A program made the position numbers and the translations under genes. A model generated the notes under the pieces. The model was not told the origin of the DNA and made no database searches. It worked only from the letters and a program-made list of their open reading frames with translations. A stretch of 14,263 nucleotides of DNA, taken from contig DGEZ01000079.1 of NCBI GenBank assembly GCA_002391425.1, positions 1-14,263 of the forward strand. The letters run 5' to 3'. The DNA comes from Micrococcales bacterium UBA3913 (lineage in GTDB: Bacteria > Actinomycetota > Actinomycetes > Actinomycetales > Microbacteriaceae). Position 1 is the stretch's first letter. Every line of letters begins with the position of its first letter. Of this stretch, positions 1 to 5,992 are shown one piece after another.

Positions 1-19
1 AGATGTGTATAAGAGACAG
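1..19. other. Tn5 mosaic-end sequencing adapter (artefact)
   Basis: The first 19 bases, agatgtgtataagagacag, are exactly the Tn5 transposase mosaic end used in tagmentation library kits. They are not genomic. Real sequence starts at about base 20, where a transposase reading frame on the minus strand is in progress. The contig therefore stops inside a repeated IS, and untrimmed adapter was left on its edge. Confidence 0.97.
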
Positions 20-353
20 AGGCCTGGCAGGCCACCGCGTAGAGGGCCTTGTCGACCCAACGGCGCGGCGAGAGCAGGCTCGGGAAGAACGACCCCTCCC
101 GCAGCTTCGGGATCTGCAGATCGACCTCGCCAGCTGGGGTCGCGAGCGTCTTCGGACGGGTGCCGTTACGGCGCGTGGTGCGTTCCTCGGTGCGCTCGTA
201 ACGACCCGCACCGATCTTCGCGGTCGCTTCCGCGTTGACGAGGTCCTGCAGCCCGGCTTGCAACATCCGACGGAACACGTCGGAGTGCGCGAGGTCGGGA
301 TCGGTCAGGACTTCACCGATCAGGGTCGTCAAGGCAGACTGGTGGTGGGTCAT
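20..353 (-). CDS. IS256-family (mutator-type) transposase, N-terminal fragment
   Basis: From an ATG at 353 the minus strand encodes about 111 residues beginning MTHHQSALTTLIGEVL, until the contig edge. Recognisable features of IS256/MULE-type transposases are an N-terminal helical region with FRRMLQAGLQDLVNAEA (about 28-44), the IGAGRYERTEERTTRRNG segment (about 47-64), and the GEVDLQIPKLREGSFFPS segment (about 74-91). Full-length members are about 400 residues, so roughly three quarters, including all DDE catalytic residues, is missing. This is truncation by the assembly, not necessarily a broken gene. A 14-bp inverted repeat spans the start codon (see 347-407). The family call is confident from the conserved N-terminal pattern; the specific element is unknown. 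Confidence 0.88.
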
Positions 354-407
354 CGTGGGATCACTTTCTTGCTCTTGGAGGAACAACAGGGTCTCCCACG
401 ATGACCC
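347..407 (-). repeat. 14-bp perfect inverted repeat over the IS256 transposase start
   Basis: The arms gggtcatcgtggga (347-360) and tcccacgatgaccc (394-407) are perfect reverse complements with a 33-base loop. The inner arm contains the transposase start codon (351-353). RNA reading in from outside the IS would carry both arms and could fold the start codon into a stem. RNA starting inside the loop would not. This matches the general anti-readthrough design known for IS10 and IS50; its use here is inferred. Confidence 0.75.
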
Positions 408-480
408 GTCTACGTCAACGACGCCGAGAGCCTCGAGGGAATTGACACCACGCTATGGGACTCACCCTCACGCTACGGTC

Positions 481-1422
481 TCAACCCATGCAATCCGCAC
501 AATGTGGATGCGGCTTGGCTCGATACCGAGAAGGGGTGGCTCCGTACCGTCTGGAGAACCATGACGAGGCTACTCTTGCATCTTGCCAGCCGACTTTTCG
601 CGCAGCGAGCGCCACAGAAAGATCCGTCTCCTCGATGAGGCGAGTGAACTCGGTCAGTCGGACCTCGGTCAGAAAACGCATCGGAGCGATGCCGGTCCGG
701 ACCACGAACAAGCGTGTCAGTTGAGACCTCGACAACGCGACGGCACGAGCTAAGGCCGATGCCGTCCACGGCTGCTCCATATGCTCGCGCAAAAGTCGGG
801 CAGCCTTCCCTACCTGACCGATGGCCGAGGAATCCGTGAGACGGCCATCGATCGGAGTCCGGAACGAAGAAGCCTGCGCGACCGGCTCACTCCTTACAAA
901 CGTTGGCAGGACTACTCCCACCCATCGGGCGAACAACTCAATCGAGCGTACTGCCACGATCTCCGGCGGCAGGTCGCCGTCCCGCAGGACGCTCAACTGT
1001 CGCCATACAGGTTCGACGCGACGCAGAACAGGCAATCCCGGGGACATCACGATCGGCCGCCCATCCCAATCGTGTGGATGGAGGCCCACACGCACTCGTC
1101 CCCGGTCTGGAAGGAATCGTGCCATACACCGGCGCAGAAGATCCTCCTCGATGTATACCGTCCACAGACGCACACGCGGCTTGGGCTTGATTCGACACCA
1201 CCGGCCGCTGCCAAGGGTCAGAGACATCCCCGGTAGCAGCACGCTCGTGCCCTCCGCAGTCTCGATCTCGACAGCGCCTGCCATGGCATGCACGATTTTT
1301 GCATGCACGAACACCGCCCGATTCGTGGGAAGGGTGCGTACCATTTCGATTGCCGTCAATACACCCAGGACGCGGTCATCCGGCAGATCAGTCGTGCTTT
1401 GATCCGTCGTGAATATTCGCAC
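481..1422 (-). CDS. AraC-family transcriptional regulator
   Basis: This is a one-domain-plus-HTH regulator of about 313 residues. The first ~195 residues form an unassigned sensor region that includes a cupin-like stretch (AGAVEIETAEGTSVLLPGMS). The last ~100 residues form a clear AraC/XylS double helix-turn-helix: KAARLLREHMEQPWTASALA, then SRSQLTRLFVVRTGIAPMRF, and the second helix pair ending SWFSRRYGATPSRYR. I chose the GTG at 1422, which has a weak GGA eight bases upstream. A TTG at 1443 would add seven residues. Its C-terminal end abuts the IS256 end, and its 5' side abuts the relics at 1460-1887, so it lies on a rearranged block. The ligand and target genes cannot be read from the sequence. 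The tail ends PHPHCADCMG, an unusual His/Cys cluster of unknown meaning. Confidence 0.8.
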   Translation of the reverse strand: MRIFTTDQSTTDLPDDRVLGVLTAIEMVRTLPTNRAVFVHAKIVHAMAGAVEIETAEGTSVLLPGMSLTLGSGRWCRIKPKPRVRLWTVYIEEDLLRRCMARFLPDRGRVRVGLHPHDWDGRPIVMSPGLPVLRRVEPVWRQLSVLRDGDLPPEIVAVRSIELFARWVGVVLPTFVRSEPVAQASSFRTPIDGRLTDSSAIGQVGKAARLLREHMEQPWTASALARAVALSRSQLTRLFVVRTGIAPMRFLTEVRLTEFTRLIEETDLSVALAARKVGWQDARVASSWFSRRYGATPSRYRAKPHPHCADCMG

Positions 1423-1459
1423 CGGTAATCCGTGCCCGTGCAACGTGGATCAAACTTCT

Positions 1460-1681
1460 GCCGGCGATCGTCTGCCGCAGCGCGGGCCGGTCAAGTGCGG
1501 ACGTGTAGGGCAGGGGTCGGCGATCTATAGCCTCTCGCAGGGCCAGGGGCGCGTCAAAGTCGAGTTCGTTGAAGCACAGCTGGACGACGTGATTGCGGGC
1601 AGCCTGCAGTCCGGCGTCTCGCTGGCTGAATGCCGTCTCGTCGAACGGTTCCGGATCGCTAGTGCGTTCATCGGGTCTCAT
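1460..1681 (-). pseudogene. Relic: N-terminus of a PLP-dependent aminotransferase-like gene
   Basis: From an ATG at 1681 the minus strand gives about 75 residues with good codon bias. They include the stretches ARNHVVQLCFNELDFDAP and ALREAI, then PYTSALDRPALRQTIAG. This resembles the start of class I/II aminotransferases, where an N-E-x-x-F/D-x-P motif is followed by a helix, a Y-T/P-x-x-G/D element and LR-x-x-IA. After about residue 72 the resemblance stops and the frame runs to a stop at 1388, overlapping the AraC regulator. The lysine-bearing PLP domain is missing. The start overlaps the stop of the upstream relic by ATGA, as in a coupled operon. The family call rests on a short match, so other fold-type I enzymes are possible. 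Confidence 0.45.
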
Positions 1682-1887
1682 CGTTGTACGATCTTCTGTC
1701 TGAGGCGGATAGCGACGATCGGGCCCAGGATCATGCGGTCGGCTGGCACGTCCAGGCCGTCGCTTTCGGCGGAGCGGACCACCGCCCCGGTGAGTGCGTC
1801 GTACTCAAGCGGACGCCCGACGAGATGGTCCTGCCACGATCGACCGGCAGACGATCCTCCACATGGTGGGCAGAATGGCGCGGCCAT
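1678..1887 (-). pseudogene. Relic: C-terminus of a 2-dehydropantoate 2-reductase-like gene
   Basis: The 69-codon minus-strand frame contains SWQDHLVGRPLEYDALTGAV, followed by VRSAESDGLDVPADRM. This is the substrate-binding C-terminal helix pattern of ketopantoate reductase (PanE/ApbA), in which a family-typical SMxQDxxAGRPTEIDAxxG is followed by a short GxxxPxN loop. Full proteins are about 300 residues; the Rossmann NADP domain and most of the C-terminal domain are absent. The frame begins about 20 residues before the recognisable part, right against the stop of the flavoprotein gene (1889), so the break point is probably near 1845. The ATGA overlap with the next relic suggests both came from one lost operon. 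Confidence 0.55.
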
Positions 1888-1888
1888 G

Positions 1889-3277
1889 CTAGGAAACGTC
1901 GTTTTCGGAGGAGTACTGCCAGTGTTGTGCAGTGGCCTGGACGGCGTCCCACGGTGCGGCGAGTGGTGGAGTGTAGGAGAGGTCGAGGTCGGAGAGTTGC
2001 GGGATGGTGAGCCCGGTGAAGATGGCGGTGGCGAGTACGTCGGAGCGTTTGGCGATTTCTGTGCCGTAGGTGCCGACGAGTTGGCCTCCCAGCAGTTGGC
2101 CGGTGATGGGGTGTCCGGTGAGCCGGATGGTGATCGGATGCGAGCCTGGGTAGTAGGCCTTGTGGTCGTCAGGGGTGGCGGTTACTGAGCGGGCGGGGAG
2201 GTCGGCGCTGTGCGCTTCGGTCTCGCGCAGACCGGTCCGGGCGGCGACGAGGTTGAAGACTTTGACGACTTGGGTACCGAGGATGCCTGCGAAGGTGGCG
2301 TTGCCGCCGATGGCATTCTCGCCGGCGATGCGGCCTTGTTTGTGGGCGGTGGTGCCTAGCGGGAGCCAGGTGTTGCCGAGCAGGCGGTGTTTGGTGGTGA
2401 CGCCGTCGCCGGCTGCGTATATGTCGGGCAGGCCGGTGCGCATCTGGTCGTCGACGGCGATCGCTGCACCTGGCCCGATCGTGGCTCCGGCTGACGTGAG
2501 CAGGCTTGTGTTGGGGCGCACGCCGATGACGGCAATGACGAGGTCAGTCCTGATCTCCTGGGCTCCTGCGGGGCCGTCGCTGATGACGACTGGGCCGTGT
2601 TCGCCGCGTTGGATGCTGCGCACAGTGGTGTTGGTGTGGACGTGGACGCCGTGGTGGACGAGCTCGTCGTGGACGAGGGCGGCAAGGTCGGTGTCAAGGG
2701 TGGAGAGGACTTCGGGGCCGCGTTGCAGCAAAGTCACATCCAGGTCGCGCTGGGTGAGGGCTTCGGCCATTTCCAGGCCGATGTAGCCAGCGCCGATGAT
2801 GACGGCGCGGCGGGGATGCCGGGTGGCGAGGGTGTGCTGGACCGCGTGCATCTGGTCGATGGAGTGAAGCTGGTACACCCCGTCTGCGGGGCCGAGGGCG
2901 TCGGGGCCGGTCAGGCCCGTGATGCCGGTAGCGGCGGGCCCTGCTCCAGTGGCTACGACGAGACGGTCATAGCCGATTGTGTCTTGGTTCCCGTCGGATG
3001 TGGTCACGGTGATCACATGGGCGGCGGCGTCGATGCTGGTGGCGCGAGTGCCCAGGCGCAGAGCGAGCCCGGCTGCTTCGAGGTCGGCTCGGGTGCGGTG
3101 GGCGAGGTCGTGCCAGTCGGGCACGTCGCCGGAGACGTGGTAAGGGATGCCGCAGATGGAGTAGTTCGGGTACTGGTCTGCAACCACGAGCGTGACGTCG
3201 GTGTTCGGGTCGAGTTGCCGGGCGCGCAGTCCGGCCATGATGCCGGCGTCCGAGCCGCCGATGATGAGTAATCGCAT
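1889..3277 (-). CDS. CoA-disulfide-reductase/NADH-oxidase-like FAD oxidoreductase in the ars operon
   Basis: This 462-residue flavoprotein belongs to the pyridine nucleotide-disulfide oxidoreductase class with a single redox cysteine. An FAD Rossmann motif opens it (LLIIGGSDAGIMAG, 3-16). The active-site Cys is residue 42 in NYSICGIPYHVSG, matching the CoA-disulfide-reductase/NADH-oxidase (Npsr) branch rather than the CxxxxC thioredoxin-reductase branch. The NAD(P) motif is IGAGYIGLEMAEAL (161-174). The second FAD motif is GLPDIYAAGDG (282-292). The C-terminal ~130 residues are the usual dimerisation domain. The ATG at 3277 has AAAGGA nine bases upstream. The gene follows acr3 after 93 bases on the same strand, so it is probably the last gene of the arsenic operon. 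It may keep a low-molecular-weight thiol reduced for arsenite methylation or efflux. That role is inferred from position; the substrate is unknown. Confidence 0.85.
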   Translation of the reverse strand: MRLLIIGGSDAGIMAGLRARQLDPNTDVTLVVADQYPNYSICGIPYHVSGDVPDWHDLAHRTRADLEAAGLALRLGTRATSIDAAAHVITVTTSDGNQDTIGYDRLVVATGAGPAATGITGLTGPDALGPADGVYQLHSIDQMHAVQHTLATRHPRRAVIIGAGYIGLEMAEALTQRDLDVTLLQRGPEVLSTLDTDLAALVHDELVHHGVHVHTNTTVRSIQRGEHGPVVISDGPAGAQEIRTDLVIAVIGVRPNTSLLTSAGATIGPGAAIAVDDQMRTGLPDIYAAGDGVTTKHRLLGNTWLPLGTTAHKQGRIAGENAIGGNATFAGILGTQVVKVFNLVAARTGLRETEAHSADLPARSVTATPDDHKAYYPGSHPITIRLTGHPITGQLLGGQLVGTYGTEIAKRSDVLATAIFTGLTIPQLSDLDLSYTPPLAAPWDAVQATAQHWQYSSENDVS

Positions 3278-3370
3278 GGGATGGTGTCCTTTGATGTCGT
3301 GGTTATCGGGTGGCGACGAAAAGCGCCAAGGAGGCGGTCTGGCTGAGATTGTTCCGATTTCCCGACGTGT

Positions 3371-4465
3371 TCACTTGGCTTTGACCAGGTCTCCGTCATC
3401 GCTGGTCTTCGTGTGCAGCGGGAACAGCTGTGGTCGCAGCCAAAGGGCGACATAGACGAGGCCGAGCAGCACCGGCACTTCGACCAATGGGCCGACGGTG
3501 CCGGCCAGGGCTTGGCCGGAGACGACGCCGAAAGTGCCCACACACACGGCGATGGCGAGTTCGAAATTGTTGCCGGCCCCGGTGAACGCGAGGGTGGTGG
3601 TCTTCTCATAACCAAGGCGCAGGACATGGCCAAGGATGAACCCGAGAGTGAACATGATCGCGAAATAGATGACAAGTGGAGCCGCGATGCGGGCAACGTC
3701 CCACGGCTCACGTGAGATGCGTTCGCCTTGCAGGGCGAAGAGCACGACCACCGTGAACAGCAGCCCCCAAGTGGCCAACGGACTAATCTTCGGAAGGAAC
3801 CGGTGCTCATACCGTTCACGGCCCCGAGCACGCTCCCCAAGCACCCGACTGACCCAGCCGGCCAGCAGCGGCACGCCGAGGAACACGAGCACAGATTCGG
3901 CGATTGCCCAGAATGAGAATCCGACCGATGTGGTGGGCAGCCCCAGCCAGGCGGGCAGTACCTGGAGATAGAACCAGCCGAGACCGGCGAACGCGAGAAT
4001 CTGGAAGATCGCGTTGACGGCGACCAGAACGGCGGCAGCCTCCCGATCTCCGCAGGCCAGATCGTTCCAGATAAGCACCATCGCGATACAGCGGGCCAAA
4101 CCGACGATGATGATGCCGGTGCGGTACTCGGGCAGGTCGGACAGCAGTAACCAGGCCAGCGTAAACATGAGGGCCGGGCCAACCACCCAATTGAGGACCA
4201 GGGATGCGGCCAGCAGTCTGCGGTCGTGGGTCACCCGACCCAGCCGGTCATAGCGAACTTTCGCCAATGGCGGGTACATCATCAGCAGAAGGCCAACGGC
4301 GATCGGCAGACTCGTGGAACCAAGTTTCACCGAATCAATGAGCCCAGCCAGCCCGGGCCACAGCCGACCCACACTCACGCCGACGACCATCGCCGTCAGA
4401 ATCCAGACCGGTAACAACCGATCGGCTGCCCCGAGACGTGCGCGTGCCTGTGATTGTGCGTTCAC
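3371..4465 (-). CDS. acr3: Acr3-family arsenite efflux permease
   Basis: This 364-residue polytopic inner-membrane protein exports arsenite (and probably antimonite) from the cytosol using the proton motive force. About ten hydrophobic segments are visible. Family-defining residues are present: the essential Cys in TM4 is Cys126 in GLARCIAMVLIWNDLACGD, and the conserved acidic TM9 motif is FTGAGNNFELAIAV with Glu302. The family's usual length is about 350-370. The GTG at 4465 overlaps the arsM stop in a GTGA. A longer upstream frame would run through arsM and gives an Arg-rich, unmembrane-like extension, so it is rejected. Overlap with arsM implies translational coupling, so methylation and export capacity should rise together. 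No ArsA ATPase is present, as expected for Acr3. Confidence 0.95.
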   Translation of the reverse strand: MNAQSQARARLGAADRLLPVWILTAMVVGVSVGRLWPGLAGLIDSVKLGSTSLPIAVGLLLMMYPPLAKVRYDRLGRVTHDRRLLAASLVLNWVVGPALMFTLAWLLLSDLPEYRTGIIIVGLARCIAMVLIWNDLACGDREAAAVLVAVNAIFQILAFAGLGWFYLQVLPAWLGLPTTSVGFSFWAIAESVLVFLGVPLLAGWVSRVLGERARGRERYEHRFLPKISPLATWGLLFTVVVLFALQGERISREPWDVARIAAPLVIYFAIMFTLGFILGHVLRLGYEKTTTLAFTGAGNNFELAIAVCVGTFGVVSGQALAGTVGPLVEVPVLLGLVYVALWLRPQLFPLHTKTSDDGDLVKAK

Positions 4466-5271
4466 TGTGTGGCCTCGGCGGCAGGCTTGATGGCCTTGAT
4501 GATCGCTCCGTGCATGCCCAGGGCAACCTCGTGGGTGAACTCGACGCTCGCGCCGACGAACCCGACACTGGCCAGACCGTCCAGGTACTCGCGGCGGGAG
4601 AGCGCTCCGGCGATGCAACCGACGTACGAGCCGCGATCGGCCCGCTCGCCCGGCGTCACGCCGTCCTCGGCCACCACGTCGGAGATGCCGATGCGCCCGC
4701 CCGGGACGAGCACACGGAACATCTCGGCTAATACCTTCGGCTTGTCGACGGAGAGATTGATGACGCAGTTGGAGATCACCACGTCGACCGTGGCGTCGGA
4801 CAGCGGCACGTCCTCGATCGTTCCTTTGAAGAACTCGACGTTGTCCGCGCCAGCCTTCGCCGCGTTGTCACGGGCGAGGGCCAGCATCTCGTTGGTCATG
4901 TCCACCCCGTAGGCGAATCCGGCGGGGCCGACTCTGCGGGCGGATAGCAGCACGTCGATGCCCCCGCCGGAGCCCAGGTCGAGGACCCGCTCGCCGGGGT
5001 GCAGATCGGCTACCGCCGTGGGGTTGCCACAGCCCAGGCTCGCCGCCAAAGCCCCGGCCGGCACACCGGCAACGTCTCCGGCCGCATACAAGCCAATGCC
5101 GAAACGCTCATCCACATCAGTCCCAACGTCGCCGGTCGGGGCACAGCAGGAACCACCCGCGCAGCAGCCCCCGGTCTGCGACGGCAGCTCCCCTCCATCC
5201 GTCTCGACGGCGCGAGCCACCCGCGCATACCGATCCCGCACCTGCGCGCGTATCTTTTCGGTCTCGTGCAT
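4462..5271 (-). CDS. arsM: Arsenite S-adenosylmethionine methyltransferase
   Basis: ArsM transfers methyl groups from SAM to As(III), producing mono-, di- and trimethyl arsenicals in the cytosol. The 269-residue sequence shows the class I methyltransferase motif I, VLDLGSGGGIDVLLSA (97-112). It also has the arsenic-binding cysteines: Cys81 in SLGCGNP, Cys169 in ISNCVINL and Cys219 in SYVGCIAGAL. These correspond to the three conserved Cys of well-studied ArsM enzymes. The N-terminal region carries two extra cysteine pairs (Cys36-37 and Cys42-43, in GGCCAGGSCCA), a feature of bacterial ArsM. The ATG at 5271 has an excellent AAGGAGG (5283-5277) five bases upstream. It is divergent from arsR, overlaps acr3 by four bases, and heads the minus-strand operon. 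Length and motifs leave little doubt. Confidence 0.95.
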   Translation of the reverse strand: MHETEKIRAQVRDRYARVARAVETDGGELPSQTGGCCAGGSCCAPTGDVGTDVDERFGIGLYAAGDVAGVPAGALAASLGCGNPTAVADLHPGERVLDLGSGGGIDVLLSARRVGPAGFAYGVDMTNEMLALARDNAAKAGADNVEFFKGTIEDVPLSDATVDVVISNCVINLSVDKPKVLAEMFRVLVPGGRIGISDVVAEDGVTPGERADRGSYVGCIAGALSRREYLDGLASVGFVGASVEFTHEVALGMHGAIIKAIKPAAEATQ

Positions 5272-5284
5272 CGCATCCTCCTTG

Positions 5285-5302
5285 CATAGACGATCATCTA
5301 TG
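5285..5302. promoter_or_regulatory. Candidate ArsR operator in the arsM-arsR divergent region
   Basis: catagacgatcatctatg is an 18-bp palindrome with one mismatched pair (outer arms CATAGA/TCTATG). It lies directly upstream of the arsM ribosome-binding site. The half-element ATAGACG recurs at 5324-5330, 38 bases further toward arsR. A TTGACA-like -35 element for the arsM direction is at 5338-5333. No -10 element at standard spacing is convincing, so promoter positions are unresolved. ArsR repressors commonly bind imperfect dyads in such intergenic regions. The assignment to this dyad is inference. Confidence 0.5.
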
Positions 5303-5360
5303 GGACTTATCGTGCCTCAACGTATAGACGTTTGTCAATGTGGGTGGGAGACTGGAAGAC

Positions 5361-5732
5361 ATGGTCACCACGCTGCCGAACCCCACGAACCACCAGCAGG
5401 CCTCCTGCTGCACGCCTACGACGACAGTGGTGGCACCTCGCCCAGACGAGAGCCGCGACCTCGCGCGCAAGCTGAAGGCGCTCTCGGATCCGACCCGCCT
5501 GCAACTTCTGCAGCTCGTCGCGGCGCATCCGGGGGGAAGGGCTTGTATCTGCGACCTCACCGGGCCGCTCGGCGTGACCCAGCCCACCGTTTCTCACCAC
5601 ATGAAGCTCCTGGCTGAATCTGGTTTCGTAACCCGAGAACAGCAAGGGAAATGGGCCTACTACACCATGAGGCCCGAAGCGCTCGATGACCTCGGGCAGC
5701 ATCTCGCTGATCTGAATCGTCCGCGCAGCTGA
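5361..5732 (+). CDS. arsR: ArsR/SmtB-family arsenic-responsive repressor
   Basis: This 123-residue winged-helix repressor should release DNA when As(III) or Sb(III) binds cysteines. The core is LARKLKALSDPTRLQLLQLV (34-53), followed by the recognition helix in GVTQPTVSHHMKLL and the wing in VTREQQGKWAYYTM. Cysteines are Cys16-Cys17 near the N-terminus and Cys62/Cys64 in ACICDL. This layout resembles the Corynebacterium glutamicum ArsR site (an N-terminal CC pair plus a Cys at the DNA-binding core) and also keeps a CxC like plasmid ArsR, so the exact ligands are uncertain. I chose the ATG at 5361. An in-frame GTG at 5340 would add seven residues, but it overlaps the regulatory region. It is divergent from arsM. 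Confidence 0.9.
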   Translation: MVTTLPNPTNHQQASCCTPTTTVVAPRPDESRDLARKLKALSDPTRLQLLQLVAAHPGGRACICDLTGPLGVTQPTVSHHMKLLAESGFVTREQQGKWAYYTMRPEALDDLGQHLADLNRPRS

Positions 5733-5744
5733 GGCTCGCCAGCT

Positions 5745-5979
5745 TGCCCGTACGTCGTCCTCGGTGGAGGTCGCAAACGACGAATAGGATGATGACAAGC
5801 GCGCCGCCCAGCAAGAAGACGGCGGTGCAGAGCAGCGGGTCCAGTACGCCTTGTGTAGCGCGCCCCACAGCGCGACAGCCCAGCAAATGTTCCCTGCGAA
5901 CTCCACTGCCGTGGTTAGCGGGAATGCCGGAGCGATCGGCATTACCGCTATTGCGGGAGAGACACAAAAGTTCGGCCAT
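5745..5979 (-). pseudogene. Frameshifted remnant of a small membrane protein
   Basis: The 260 bases between arsR and the dedA-like gene hold no intact gene. The minus strand shows two neighbouring coding-like stretches in different frames. From about 5942 to 5852 it reads AVEFAGNICWAVALWGALHK. From 5850 to about 5748, one base out of frame, it reads LDPLLCTAVFLLGGALVIIL, then FVVCDLHRGRRTG. Both are hydrophobic and the second is strongly GC-rich at third positions, as expected for real coding DNA. Joined, they would give a two-helix protein ending in a basic tail. A frameshift near 5851 separates them. Downstream, the second frame runs into the antisense of arsR without a natural stop, so the 3' end also looks lost. 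The family is not recognised. A sequencing error at 5851 is an alternative. Confidence 0.4.
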
Positions 5980-5992
5980 CAGATATGCGGAG

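Larger units (their letters stand above)
20..462 (-). mobile_element. IS256-family insertion sequence, left part only
   Basis: This holds the start of an IS256-family transposase (20-353) and its upstream non-coding end. The rest of the element lies beyond the contig edge. The outer end must lie between the transposase start and the stop codon of the neighbouring regulator at 481. The stretch 443-462, which reads on the minus strand as a cccatagcgtggtgtcaa-type sequence, looks like an IS256-type terminal repeat. The other end is not available for comparison, so the boundary is a guess. The target duplication cannot be checked. Confidence 0.5.

Noticed and set aside
3..404. Plus-strand frames at the left edge starting MCIRDR or MYKRQ
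   Set aside because: They begin in the Tn5 adapter and run antisense to the IS256 transposase; they are artefacts.
3013..4182. 389-codon minus-strand frame overlapping acr3 and the flavoprotein
   Set aside because: Shadow frame rich in Ser, Arg, Pro and Cys with no family; both real genes there are unambiguous.
4466..4618. Upstream extension of acr3 to 4618
   Set aside because: It lies inside arsM in another frame and is Arg-rich without membrane character. The GTG at 4465 starts the conserved protein.
5307..5942. 211-codon minus-strand frame through arsR
   Set aside because: Its C-terminal two thirds are the antisense of arsR. Only the first ~30 residues look coding, and these are reported as part of the frameshifted relic.
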